Shown: piece by piece, positions 18,790-31,250 of the stretch
How the letters are laid out: each line of letters begins with the position of its first letter
How positions within the stretch are numbered: position 1 is the first letter of the stretch
Source of the DNA: Poecilobothrus nobilitatus
Taxonomy: Eukaryota; Arthropoda; Insecta; Diptera; Dolichopodidae
Direction: 5' to 3'
DNA: 64,000 nt
NCBI GenBank assembly: GCA_947095535.1
Contig: OX352772.1
Span: forward strand, 164,834,615-164,898,614
Notes under the pieces: generated by a model
Told to the model about the DNA's origin: nothing
The model's input: the letters and a program-made list of their open reading frames with translations, nothing else
The model's database searches: none
Program-made: the position numbers and the translations under genes

Positions 18790-19345
18790 CAATCTTCCTG
18801 TATTCATAAATAACCAAATTATACCTTATGCTAACACTGCCAAATACTTGGGTATTAACTTGGATGATAAGTAAAAGTGGAATGAGCACATAAAGAAAAA
18901 AAATGAGGAGCTAAACATTAAATACAGGAAATTGTACTGGTTACTAGGACGTAAATCCAAGATGTCAGTAGAAAATAAAATCTTACTATACAGACAGGTA
19001 TTGAAACCAGTATGGACGTACGGTATCCTACTATGGGGCTGTGCAAAAATATCAAATATCAATATACTCCAAACCTTTTAAAACAAAGTACTACGCGGAG
19101 TTGTAAACGCCCCTTGGTATATACGAAAGAAAGACATGCATCGAGATCTACAGATCAACTTGGTAACTGAAAAGATCAGAACTTTTGCGGTAAAGTACTA
19201 CCAGCGATTACATGAGAACGCGTTGGAACATGAGAACATCAAAATGAAAACTATACTGGATGTTGATAGCAATATTCGTCGGCTAAAAAGAAGAAAACCA
19301 CAAGAGTTACTACAATGAGCGATGGAAACATATTTTATATATTAT
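18790..19345 (+). pseudogene. Jockey-clade LINE ORF2 C-terminus (copy B)
   Basis: Repeats the 10,797-11,200 sequence and continues with KYYQRLHENALEHENIKMK and a terminal IRRLKRRKPQELLQ before TGA at 19,316-19,318, the normal end of this ORF2. The same ending recurs at 30,500-30,530. Confidence 0.85.
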
Positions 19346-20369
19346 GTTTAGATTGAAATATTTACTTTGCAACCAATGCGATTAGTAAAATGTTGCTTCT
19401 AGGGGTGAGAGCCTACATGCCTCACTTATGAAAAGTATTAAAAGGTCATCCAAATCTTGATTTAATCGCATTTGTGCTAATGCAATATCTAAAATGGAGG
19501 AAGCTTTTTAAACATACATGAGTGATAGGACTGAAGCTAATGGGCGAGCTATATCGCCATCAGAAACTTATGTAGAAGAGTTGTCAACAAACAAAAGTTC
19601 TTCCACAACAGATGGTTGAAAAGGCAACTTTTGCATCTTCCCAAAAATTGAAAATCTTTTAAACCTTTCACCATGGTAGCGGTTCTTCTCACAGAGTATC
19701 CGCACATCCTTCTAAATCAAGGGAAGCTGAATGAGTTAGAGGAACTGGCCTTCGCTGGAATACACTTCAAGCACAGTATGCTTCTAATAGATTGCGACCG
19801 TCAGGAATGAGCAAACTGACTAGCGAATACTGTCGACAATTTAGAAAACTGAGTAGGTATAAAGCTGGCAGCACGGATGGGAGATGATATCCCAGAAACG
19901 CATACCATGGTGATGTATCTCCCAGGAAGTACGGGGCAAGTGGTAGAGAGAAGTTTGGAACTAATCACCAACCAGAATGATAAAATTGAAAATTCATACT
20001 GGAAGGTATATTGTGCCAAAGTGGAGGGAAAAAGCCAAAAACTAACTTTGGAAATATATCAAAAACTAACTTTTGAAAAACCCTTGAGTCTTTTGGTTTT
20101 TGTGTTCTTTATTTATTTTTATTTTTTTTTTCGATTATATTTATATATATGATTATATTAAATTCATTGTTGCTATTAATCATTGCCAATTTTTGCGTAA
20201 ATTTTTGCAATGTTCTTGGTCTGTAGTCGAATATTCTTGCAGTCCAAGGCCACCTTAATTCAGTAAAACCAGCAATATTGGCATCATGTGAGACCCAGGT
20301 GGTTGGACAAGATTTAATCGCATTTGTGCAAATGCAATATCTAAAATGGAGGAAGCTTTTTAAACATAC

Positions 20370-21830
20370 ATGAATCATAGGACTGAAGGTAATGGGCGAG
20401 CTATATCGCCATCAGAAACTTATGTAGAAGAGTTGTCAACAAACAAAAGTTCTTCCACAACAGACGGACGGCAACTTTTGCATCTTCTCAAAAATAGAAA
20501 ATCTTTTAAACCTTTGCTAAAAGCTTTAAAGATAATAGTGGCGGTTCCTCGTTCCCGCCTTTGGTTGATAACAATGACGAAATTGTATTCGATCCCAAAC
20601 AAAAAGCAGATTTATTTGCCAAAAATGTCGCCTCCAACTCATCATTACCCCAGCCCCCAGTCAACACAAAGACAATACATTCTTCCCAAGATTAAGTCCT
20701 CCTTAGGTAGAATTTCCTTCAGAACTCGTGCAGTTCTTAGAAATCTTAAGAATTTGAATACAAAAATGTAAGCCAGTTCAGGTGGTATTACTGCCATAGT
20801 TTTAAAAATGTAAAAAATTCTTTTTCTGTTATTGCGAATCCATCGTGCTCCATTTATCTCTCTCTTCGGCTAGATATCCCACTCAGTGGAAGACAGCGCA
20901 CATACATCCTATCCCCAAAAAGAAACAAACCCTCAAACTACAGCCTTATTTCTATCCCTTCGGTCCTTTCCAAAATAATGGAAAATTTAATAAATAGAAA
21001 ACTTTTGAAATATCTACATAACAAAGGATTAATTCGGTGGAGTCTGATGTTGTTGTTTTGGATATTTCTAAAGCTTTGACCGAATTTGGCATGATGCTTT
21101 AATTGCTAAGCTAAAACAATGGGCCTCGGTGGCGTATTTATTAAATGATTGAAAAGATTTTCTTTCCAATCGTTCGATTCGTGTCCGACACTATTCCTAA
21201 TATTTATAAACGACAGCCCGCTTCTTACGACAACGACAGTAATATTTTACTTTGCTTGATCTTTATCGCAATTTGGACAAAATCAAATTGGGGCAAAATC
21301 AACAGAGTTGATTTTAGGTTTAAGAAAACTCAGTGCTGTTTAGTCTCTTGGAAAAGAAAGGGAAACTTTTGCAAAATGCGGGTGAATTCAACATCTTGGG
21401 CATGGAGCTAATTCAAAAATTAAGTTGGTCGAATCAAATTTGATGTATTCCTAAAGATGCAGCATGGGTTCCCTTTATCTTTGTAAAGCCTTCTTTTTAT
21501 TTTCTGATCTCTCTGATAAAACATATATAAGACCAAAGATGAAGTACAATGCACATATTTGGGCGGAGTCTCTAAACGGCACTGGGATTTTTTAATAAAG
21601 TTTTCCCTATAGTGTCTTTTGATGATTCCCATCCACCCTCGCAAAAAAAAAAAAAAAATATCCCAAGCCTTTGAAGGTCATTAAGAAAAATGGAAATTGC
21701 CTTAACTACAGAATTACCAAGTTTTCAGTGTATAGTTTCAAGAAATCAAACGCGGAACCTTGTCAAAATCGGAAGGCAGATGATAATAAAACCTCATCTA
21801 GAGATACCTACCTCAAATCTTTAAATTAAT
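20370..21830 (+). pseudogene. CR1-like LINE remnant (copy B)
   Basis: As copy A, but with a 45-bp deletion at 21,210 that removes the FADD motif; flanking acga microhomology suggests end-joining. Confidence 0.7.
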
Positions 21831-22579
21831 ACAGGAGGGTAAAAGAAAAAACAAGCAACTGAGTGATATGAAAGGATGGAAACTACTCCCCCTCTAAAGA
21901 GATTACGAAGTCCCAAAAGATAGTAACGCTGAAGAAGAATTTAGGGTTGGAGGCCGCAAACCAAACCTCCCAACGAAGCTATAAATGAAAAGTAAGAGAA
22001 CCCGACACAGGTGAATATTCATAATGTTAAGTTGGCAACGGCTCTCACAGTTGGGATCTTCACCAAACAGAACTTAAGGCTTGATCTAAATTAAGAACTG
22101 TGGAGCAACAAAGAGCAAATCAAAGACAAAGTATGGTAAAATAATTTATGACACTTTGCAAAACCTTCCCAGGCGTGCATTCTAATGAATAAAAACATTA
22201 ATCATTTTATTTTTAGAAAAATTTTGACCGAGATTTGGTGGCAATTTAAATCACACTACACAGTGATGGTTGTAAGTGGAACATCGTGATCGTGCCAGTA
22301 TTCTTCGCTAAAGAAAACGGAGAGGTATCTGTGGCCCTGATAATAGGGTGCGATGCAAATGCAGACACCAAAATGTGGGACAGTTAGGCAGAGAACAAAC
22401 AGGGTGAATACTTGCTTCAATATATCCCAAAACAAAATGTACATATTATATATAAAGTAGAAAATCTTCCAACTTCGTAATAAAAATGAGGGAAGAAGTA
22501 CCTGATATTACGTTAGGAAGTAAAAGTTGTGAACACTTTTTAAAGATTTGGCAGGTTTCTAATGTTTCCCTCCATGTTG

Positions 22580-23935
22580 CCCTCCATGTTTGGTCACAGA
22601 ATCTTTACATTATATGAAGTCATATTATGACTTTGGAGGAATAAAGGAGAAACAAATCTTCTATAGAAATTCTAGAAATACTAACTGGAAACTTTATAAA
22701 AGCGGTTTGAAAATAATATTGGAGGAAACCGCCGTAAGAAAGGTAGTGGCAAGGCACCCTCTTGATCTGGAATAAGCAGTGGAAGAACTTAACTCGGCAG
22801 TAATTGAAGCATATGAATCCAACTGCTCGATTAAAAATAAAAGCAGACAGGAAGGGTTCTGGGATCTGGGTTCAATGGTTCGTATGGTTCGTAAATTCCT
22901 TATTCAATTGAATACGCACTTTCCAGAATCAGAACCGAGTTTGGAACTTAGTGTTAACTGAAAACTTAACTGAAAACCTACAACAAAAGAGTGGAAAAGG
23001 TAGCAGAAATCTCTACATAGTAGCATGTCAGAAGCACATTAAAGAATTCTCAACCATTCAAAACGCCTGGGATGTACAGAATATACCCTGTTCTATTACA
23101 AAAAGAGAAAACCAAATTAGTTCCTCATTTACTGAAGATCGTATGAAGTATCCTAATCATCAGCTACATACCGACGACTTGAAGAAGAGCTAGGGTTAAT
23201 ATTCATATTGATGATGCGCAAACCAGACAGCAGTAACCCTAAAGCCCTCAGACCAAGCAGTCTACCATCGTTTTTGCTGCAAACGATGTAAATAGTTGAT
23301 ACCTATATTCGAACAACAATGTTGAAGATAATACCTCTACAGTGGAGTAAGCACGAATACCATGCACGAAGATCAACTGACACTGCACTATATACATCCA
23401 GCAACACTATAAGTGAAGAATTTTATTATAAGGAAACTGTGGTTTGTGCATTTCTGGAAATAGAGCGAGCTCTTCATAACACTTCTCACGAAGTAGTCCA
23501 AAGATCTCTTTCTAACAGAAATGTAAATAACGCAATAAAAGTGGATGATCGAGTTTCTTCACATCAGAGCAGCTGAAATAATAGTAGGACGAAATACCAT
23601 CAGAGTTTACACAATACGAGACTGGCCGCAAGACGGAGTCTTTTTCTTCTAATGTAGAGTCGTGTTGTTGATGAACTCTTAGTAGAACTGAACAACAATG
23701 GTATCGGTTGTCAAGCAAGAAAATGTTGAATAAACACATCAAAACAACAGTGGCAAAAGCTAAAAAAGTACTCATAATATGCAGAAATATTACAGAAATA
23801 TTGAATGTGAATTATTATATTGAGGCCAATGGTTTATGATGCCGTGGGCTAAAAGAACTCAACTGATAAGGTGGAATGCATTTAATAAAGTGCAAAAACT
23901 TACAATCAACTCACTAATCTCTGTCTTTTTTAAAA
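22580..23935 (+). pseudogene. LOA/I-type LINE ORF2 remnant (copy B)
   Basis: Same blocks as 14,471-15,830. One stop present in copy A (taa in cacattaaataattc at 14,930) reads aaa in copy B, so 22,951-23,193 is open for 80 codons; still a pseudogene. Confidence 0.68.
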
Positions 23936-25095
23936 TATTTAAAATTATAAATATTTTTGTACCTAAAATCCGTAAGAAAAATAAAACAACGGAACTAGGG
24001 TTAGGTAGAGAAATTAGGACTTTGCGTAATAAAATATACAGAAAAATTAAACACACAATAGCAGCAAGCGATAGCTTATTGTTAACTTATAAGCTACTTG
24101 CAAATGAATTCTAACTAAAAATTATATTGAATTTGTTCCTAAAATTAGTAAAAAAAAATAAAACAAATCAACCTTGGCTAGATAGAAATCTTAGAAATTT
24201 GAAAATACAATACAACAAAATACATAAAAAATCATTTACTCATCAGCACCAAGCGATGATTTATTGAATAATTATAAGTAATTTGACATTGAATTTAAAC
24301 AAAAAGCTGTTACAGTTTCCAAGAGCTATGTCGTTGATATTGTCAGCAAACTAATTACTGCACACAAAACCTATTTCAACTTTGTTAACACAAAAGTTAA
24401 ATATTTGGTTAAAGTTATAGTTATATTCCAACTCAATGATGTCCAAGTTATATCCTAAAGTTATATCCTAACTCAATGATGTCCAAGGACAAGGTGCTTT
24501 CTTTTTATCCTAAAGAAATCTGCTACTTCTTTTCAGATAATTTTACAAAAAGTCTATTTACCAGCTCAAATTTGCAAATTACAAATTTGTATCCTTCTCA
24601 AAATGATATTCTTGAAGCAATTTTGAGCCTGGACATGAAAAAAGGTCGTCCAAATTTAATCCCTCCAATCTTTTTACTTGACTGTCCTCATTATCTAATT
24701 ACTTCTCTTCATTTGACTTTAAACAAATCGCTTTTAAATGATGTTTTACCATATGCGTGGAAATCCTTTCATTTAATCCCCATCTACAAAAAAGGTGGGA
24801 GATTATCAGTAGAAAACTATCGAGATATATACCATCTTATGAACTATTCCAAAGTGATTCGAGAAAATTGTTGTCAATAAAATTACTCCTGTAATAAATG
24901 CCAAACTTAGCGAACAACAACATGTATTTAGAAAAGTTCGTTCCACTACCACGAACTTTATGTTATACAAATCTGAAATTCTGAATAAAATGGAGACAGG
25001 AGATCAAGTGATACAATTTACACTGATTTTAGCAAGGCCTTTGATAGTGTAGATCACTATACGTTGCTAAACGAACTAAGAACTTTTGGAGAGTT
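23920..25095 (+). pseudogene. LINE linker and RT N-half (copy B)
   Basis: Duplicate of 15,810-16,990, with the same two linker blocks and the DFSKAFD motif (FDSVDH here versus FDNVDH in copy A). Confidence 0.7.
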
Positions 25096-26400
25096 TTTTT
25101 TAAAACAAAACCCAAAAAGCTAAAAAAAAACATAAAAACAAAATACTAATTTACTCCTAATAAAAAATATATACACTATAGAAATTAAAATCCAAAATTC
25201 ATCAAATATCAATTATTAATTATGAAATAATAAAAAAAAATACTAAAAATAAAATAGGAAAAGAGAAAAAAAGGAATACTTTACTTCCTTCACCCATAAT
25301 AATTCTAACTTCTATCTCATAAATCAAATAATAATAATAATTAATAATAATTCCAACAACAAAAAGGATGTTAACTTTGTTCTAAAGATAATTCATTAAT
25401 CATATATTTACAAAGACTTATTTTCTCAATTGCTTTTATTTCAACATGTATTTTTACCGACCGCATACATTAATGTATAAGGTAGGTATTGTTTTCATGC
25501 CAAAAATTTGTACCCGAGATTTTCGAAAAAATGCACTACTCCGGTGTGGAGAAGGCTGTAAAAAAATTTTCAGCATGATGTCCGTCTGTGTGTGCGTGTG
25601 GGTGCGTGTGTGGGTTTTTCTGTGGGCACGTGTACAGCTTAAACGACTGAGCGGAATTTTTTGAAATTTCATATTTAAGGTTTTGACGTAAATATCTCGG
25701 AATGATAAGCTTTTGGAGCAAATCGGACAACCGCAAGTGGTAGTTTACTAGTGTACTTTTTAAGTTTTTTACGAATATTTCGTAACAGAAAAATTTTGTG
25801 AGAAAAATTATTAAGAAAAAGTTGTTACACAAGTAAAGAGGAACAACTTTGCCATAGAACATTTTTTGATCCGACTAACTTTAATTTTTATTTAATTTTT
25901 TTTCTAAGTCCAAATTTCATACGTAACACTCCATATGAATTTATATGAACAATTTTTTTTTGTTTTTTTTTTATATCTCTAAAAATTTTTATACATACAT
26001 ATGTATGTACTTATATCTATGCCAATGCATATTATTCATTTGTTGATGACATAAAATTAAAACGGTAAAATTTTTGTTAACAGATTTAATATTAATCTTA
26101 TGTTTGTTTTGTATTTGTTTACAGTTTTTATTATTTTTTACTTTTAATATTATTTTTTGAATGAAAATAAAATCATGTATCTACATTACAATAATAATAA
26201 TAATAAATGGATGTATGAATGAATGTACATATATTTTTACGATTTCATTGCATATAATTATTTTTATTGAATAAAACAAAATGTTATTAAATTATCAGAA
26301 GTTATTTTGTTTTGATATAAATTATTATGTAAAAAATCTATAAATTTTGGCATTGTACTTTTTGTGTAGTGGCGGTCGGTCCTGTGGTGGAGACAACTGA

Positions 26401-26594
26401 TTTTTTTTTTTTTTAATACATTTCTCTGCCACATAAATGTGGACAGGAAATTACACAGTCTTTCCTGTTCAGGCGTGACTGTAAGTGTCGTAAGGGGGAA
26501 TAACTCTTACGACCTGTGTGGGATTCGACCCCAGACTCCCTCGGTGTTTACAGCGTATTTTATACGCTCTTACCCACTAGGCCACCGAGGCCCC
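26401..26594 (-). mobile_element. tRNA-derived SINE (copy B)
   Basis: Same SINE as 18,293-18,486, with A-box at plus 26,574-26,584, B-box at 26,520-26,530 and poly-T at 26,402-26,414. Present through the segmental duplication, not independent insertion. Confidence 0.75.
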
Positions 26595-26699
26595 AACATG
26601 TATTTCGTTATAAGCAGTTATAAATTTTATAAGCAGTGTTATATATTGTATCACAGTTGTTAATTTTTGCTCTCATAAATTATATTAATTTTATTTACA

Positions 26700-26990
26700 T
26701 TTCTGGTAGCATAATGTGTATGCACATCTCTATTTAGTAATGTTTCGATATTTGTATTTATCTTATTTATTATCATATTATTATATTATATGTAAGTGTT
26801 GAATTAAAGATTCTGTAATATAATGATCCCTTTAATTTATACGAAACCCTATTTATTATGTTCACAGTCATTTTATGTTGATCCATCCAATGTTTTATTA
26901 TTTCCATATGTTGCTGAAGGATAATTTTCAGTTGAGCTTTCAGTATATACAATTTCTAAATCATCTGCACAAATATAAAGGGTAACTGTA
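26700..26990 (-). pseudogene. LINE reverse transcriptase fragment (ADD motif)
   Basis: Minus strand shows LYICADDLEIVYTESS (about 26,960-26,920), then after a frameshift QQHMEIIKHWMDQHKMTVN, the region after the RT catalytic Asp pair of a LINE similar to those at 38.4 kb and 50.2-54 kb. The duplicated unit ends inside it. Confidence 0.55.
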
Positions 26991-27004
26991 ATTTTGGGAA
27001 GCCA

Positions 27005-27860
27005 CTGGGGTAAACAGGGAACCTTTTTTAGCTGAAGTGTGTGCAATCGAAAGATGCGTACAATGCAACCTCGATACAAGATATAAAAATATAGAAACAG
27101 GTATTCTATCAGACAGCCAAGTAGCCATATAGGCACTAAACTCATAAGCAATTAAATTCCAATTAATTTGGAAGGGCTTGGGAAACTAAACCGCTTGGGA
27201 ACAAATAATAACGTGGCTCTCTAATGTATACCTGGATGCGTAGGTATAGAGGGAAATGAGGAAACAGAAAGGAAGCAGCTGCAACTCCCTTTACAGGTCT
27301 AGAACCATATTTGGCATAAATGAACACAAAACAAGAGAAGCACTAGAAATCGAAAAGGGAAACTGTAGGATCGAACTATAGAATGAAAAATCTCGGCTCA
27401 GACACTCTTCTTCTGAAGCTTCTTGGAAACTATAAGATAAGCTAAAAATCGAAACCGAAAAGATAAGCTAAAATCATAGGATTCAGTAGAAATAAACTGA
27501 TAATTTTAACAGGTTTCCTGTTGAGACATTGCCGGCTAAGGGACATTTAAAGAAATTTGGAATAGAAAATTACGGTACATTCAGATTCTGTTATGAAGAA
27601 GAGCAAACTCCAGGTAATATATTCAAAAATTACGGAGCTTTACTTCGACCCAGCAATGTGCACCCAGCAGGATATGTGTCGAAGATGAACTGGTACCAAT
27701 AACCCCTACACAAATCTCTACTTCTTAGAAACAATAGGCCTGGTCGAAGTATTGTAAGTGGAGGCAAATCCACAACATGTATGTAGTAACAGGCGCAGCA
27801 CAATAGATCTACATAAAAAGGTTGATAAAGATAAAAAAGAAATCGTTCAAAATTTCCATA
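27005..27860 (+). pseudogene. I/LOA-type LINE RNase H domain and C-terminus
   Basis: Plus-strand reading EPFLAEVCAIERCVQCNL (27,018) and IETGILSDSQVAI (about 27,083-27,121) gives the RNase H Glu and Asp motifs of I/R1-outgroup LINEs; CVGIEGNEE (about 27,238) is the following His/Asp-bearing block (usual PGHxGIxGNE, His changed). Further pieces include LTGFLLRHCRLRD (27,506) and FCYEEEQTPGNI (27,585), the end region. Many stops and frame changes. It may be the C-terminal remainder of the same family as 14.5-15.8 kb. Confidence 0.6.
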
Positions 27861-27889
27861 CAAAAAATTTTTCCACATAACACTACGAA

Positions 27890-28400
27890 AGAAACTAATT
27901 AATCATATAAAAAAATACCATATATATTTCAGAAAAGGCTTCAAATTTAATAAAATCTTCATTCATAAAGCCTTCGTACAATAACAATTCCACTACAAAA
28001 AAAATTTTATGAAATAATAAGATTTGAATTAGGAATAGCAACATATTACATAAATCAGAAGTGTATAAAATTTCTTGTGCAGATTGTGATAGACTTTACA
28101 TTTAATTAAAAGGAATTAAAAGGACTCTTCTAAAAGGTTTGCTGAGCATATGAAATCTGTGCGTCATATAAATCCTTCATCAGGTATCACACCGGTCATT
28201 CAACAAATTCACATAATAATGCATTAATTAGGCATTGAAATAAATTCGGAAAAGGCAGCATAATTAAATAAATCTGAAATTTTTCAAATTAACACACTAA
28301 AAAACAAAAATCTTAATCTATTAAACAACCAAATTGATGATTTAAATGAAAAATATTTGATGTGTTATTTACTTTCTCAAAATCCTATGTAATTTGACTT
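27890..28400 (+). pseudogene. Penelope-like element GIY-YIG endonuclease remnant
   Basis: The reading SVYKISCADCDRLYI (28,054-28,100), then KRTLLKG and, after a frame change, FAEHMKSVRH (28,140-28,170), and later NLNLLNNQIDDLNEKYL (28,310-28,360) reproduce the order of a Penelope GIY-YIG domain: YK-C-CxxxYIG, RxxxH, and C-terminal Glu/Asn helix. The catalytic YIG reads YI followed by a stop. The RT portion was not found. Confidence 0.6.
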
Positions 28401-29290
28401 AGTTCATTTTGTGTTCAGTATATTTGCTTGTATTTAATATTGTTTTATTGTTTAATTTAAGAAAAACAAAAAAAACTATTTGAATAATGTTTCATCAAGT
28501 GTTATCTAAAAAATCAAGAAATTTCATTATACATTTCTGTAGTATCAGAAGACTAGCATGTTATTTTCATTCAGTCGAAGCCCACCTATACTCCGAAAGA
28601 CCAGCTTCACTCACCTTGTAAGAAACTCAGGTTGTAGCTGGTATTATATTAATTGTTTATTCATTGTTTATGGGTATGCCTTAGATCCACTTTTTATATC
28701 CCATCGAGGAGTTGCTTTATATATGTGTACTTTCTGACATAGCTTTCATCATCACCCTTCACAAGCTTCAATCAAATATTTTGGTTGGTTTGGTTGAGTA
28801 AAACTATTGTTTTTTTCTGTTTTATTTACAGATAACTACAAGCCAACGTGCTGGAAACCGCCCTCCATTGAGCAGTAATACCAAAATATCAATAAAATTC
28901 TCGAAAAAAATCTTGAATGTTCTTAACAGAAACTGGCACCTTCTTTGAAGTGACAATTTGCCCAAGGGCAAATGGCATCCAAATAAGAGCAATTCAAAAA
29001 GAATAGGGCAAATTTTTCGGAGTTTTCATTTCTGGTCTATAAGTAGGCGAGAATAACTAGAGTATTATCAATTAGCAAATGTTTCTGTACAACCAAAAAT
29101 TGAGACGAAAAATAATTAATATCCTTAATTGCAATAATCCTTTCTGCAAAAAACTTTACTTTTGCAAAAAACTCTATCATCTCCGATTCGGTCGGGAAAT
29201 AAAATAATTTGGAAAATTCTTTGCAGTAAATTCCACACCCTTTTCTACACTATCACTACAATCTCTACACTATCACTATCACTACAATCT
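28401..29290. other. No recognisable gene
   Basis: AT-rich with minor direct repeats (ctacactatcactac at 29,245-29,290). Short frames only. Confidence 0.4.
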
Positions 29291-29965
29291 CCACCGGTAT
29301 TAACTTTGATCCTGATAAGGTTAAAATTCTTAAATTCTTAATTGTTAAAATTCGTACTGTAGTGAAAGCTTTGATGAATCTGAATGTTACAAAGTCGAAA
29401 ACTTTGCGCAATTTTTTCTCACTATGCTTTTTGACAGAAATATATCGCAGTCAGTGGAAGATTGCTCATATTTCTCCAGTTCCTAAAAAAAGTAACAAAA
29501 ATGACTCCTGAAGATACCGACCAATCGCCATTACTTCGCTCCTTTCCAACTTTATGAAAATCTTAGTTAACAAAAAGAAAATGAGATAACTTGATAGAAG
29601 ACGTTTTTAACGATCACCAAAACGGCTTTAGAGTTAACGCTCTAACTCTATGTTGACATGCCTCTGCGGGAAGCTGAACATCAGCATTCAGTGTTCGGAT
29701 TGATTAATCTAATGTGACGGTTCTTGATATTCCAAAAGCTTTTGATGCGGTGTGGAATTTTACTTTTATAAACAAATGCAGGGTCACTGGTATCGGTAAT
29801 CTTTTCTGTAATCGGCTTGAGAATTTTCTCTCGAATCTTAGTGTTCGTATTCTTGTCGAGAGTTTCATGTCTGACACCTTTAAAATTAATGTTGACGTTT
29901 CAAAAAGGTTAGTAACTCTTTCACCAATATTCTTTCACCAATAAATTCTTTTCTTGATCTACTTT
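29290..29965 (+). pseudogene. CR1-like LINE RT fragment
   Basis: Plus-strand blocks: SQWKIAHISPVPKKSNKND (29,450), PIAITSLLSNFMKILVNK (29,520), then frame 29,714-29,944 with VTVLDIPKAFDAVWN, CNRLENFLSN and SVRILVESFMSDTFKINVDV. Same family as 12,213-13,720. Truncated before FADD. Confidence 0.7.
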
Positions 29966-30174
29966 CTTCTATCATCAATCCAATTTATATTACCTGAAGA
30001 TCTAGGTAATATCGATAAAGCTATATTCGACCTACTCATTTAGTCAAACCTACACCTACACTGTGTATAGGAATTCTTCATGTAGTTTGTGCACCTTCAC
30101 TAGCATTTAAAAAAAAAATTAAATAACATAATATCTTGAAAATAGAAAATAAACTAACGAAATCAAATAAATTC

Positions 30175-30580
30175 ACATAGCATTGGTTACTAGGACGTAA
30201 ATTCGAGTTATCATTAGAAAATAAAATCATGCTACGTAAACAAATACTGAAACCAATCTGAACGTATATCCAAGTATCAGCATCCAAATATGGGGCTATG
30301 AAAAAAAATCGAATATCAACATCATCCAAACTTTTCAAAACAAAGTATTACGCGGAGTTGTAAACGCTCCTTGTGCAATAAAAACTTACATAAATTATTT
30401 ACTTAAGAGATCAAAACCTTTCCGGTAAAGCACTATCTTGCATAGATGAGAATGTAAAAATTAAAGATGTAGATGTTGAAGACAATTTCGTCTACTGAAA
30501 AGAAGCAAACCACAAGAGTTGCTACAATGAGCGATGGAAACATATTTTATAGAATATGTTTTGTACACGTGAACTAATAA
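30175..30580 (+). pseudogene. Jockey-clade LINE ORF2 C-terminal end
   Basis: Begins HWLLGRKFELSLENKIML and ends KRSKPQELLQ before TGA near 30,530, followed by gcgatggaaacatattttata, the same 3' sequence as 19,316-19,345. It lacks the middle, so it is a diverged sibling of the copies at 10.8 and 18.8 kb. Confidence 0.75.
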
Positions 30581-30689
30581 AAAAGAATAATAACTCTTTA
30601 GTCGATCAAGCAGATTGGTGTTGACACAAGGAGAAGTGATTTTAGCCGGTAAGAATACGGCATACTATAGTAGAACACGGGTTCTATAG

Positions 30690-31250
30690 TATCTTTTTGA
30701 ATATATCCATCGAACAACGAAAAAAAAAATTATGTTTTCCATATGTTTTAAATCATCAGACCCAGTAAACCATAAAATAATTCCACAAAGTGATTCCGGG
30801 AAATACCTTGGCTTGCACCAGAGAATGAATTGGATAAAACACATTCTAAACAAAAGCAAACAAATAAGATCCAAATTTAGTCGCGTGTATTTATTGACTA
30901 ATGCAACGCACTACACTATTATTATCGCTTAAAAGAAAAATAAAAGTTTACAAAACAATTGTAATGCCCATTTAGCCCTATGCCATAAAATTATGGAGAA
31001 CGGCCACACTTCAAATGTGGAAATCTTTGAAAAGTTCCAGTCTAAAGTTTTACGTTTATTAATTAATGCTACATGTTATGTTAAAAACTCCTTAGTAAGC
31101 ATGTTATGTTAAAAACTCTCAGTAAAAGAAATGGTTATTATAGCTAGCAAAAGATGTAAGAAAAGATTTCAATGTCATACAAATCAGCTTGTATATAACC
31201 TAATACATCCAAACTAAACCAAAAGTACACCGTTAGATGTAATAAATCGT
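30690..31250 (+). pseudogene. Second Jockey-type LINE C-terminal fragment
   Basis: A 66-residue frame (30,732-30,932) has DSGKYLGLHQRMNWIKHI; later frames hold KFQSKVLRLLINATCYVKNS (31,030-31,095). This is the AKYLG...FQNKVLR order of Jockey ORF2, from a family distinct from the preceding fragment. A short direct repeat of tgttaaaaactc lies at 31,078-31,115. Confidence 0.6.

Larger units (their letters stand above)
18790..26887. repeat. 8-kb tandem segmental duplication, copy B
   Basis: Second copy of 10,797-18,780. It carries the same LINE fragments, microsatellite and SINE. It keeps the 164-bp Jockey 3' end (19,195-19,358) but lacks 45 bp of the CR1-like RT at 21,210 (the FADD-bearing segment of 13,050-13,100). 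Junction with copy A at 18,779-18,800 has a doubled cttcctgtattcaat. Confidence 0.95.

Noticed and set aside
10797..26887. Assembly artefact as the sole cause of the duplication
   Set aside because: Each copy has private deletions and scattered substitutions, which a simple duplicated contig would not have; haplotype merging is still possible and is stated as a check.
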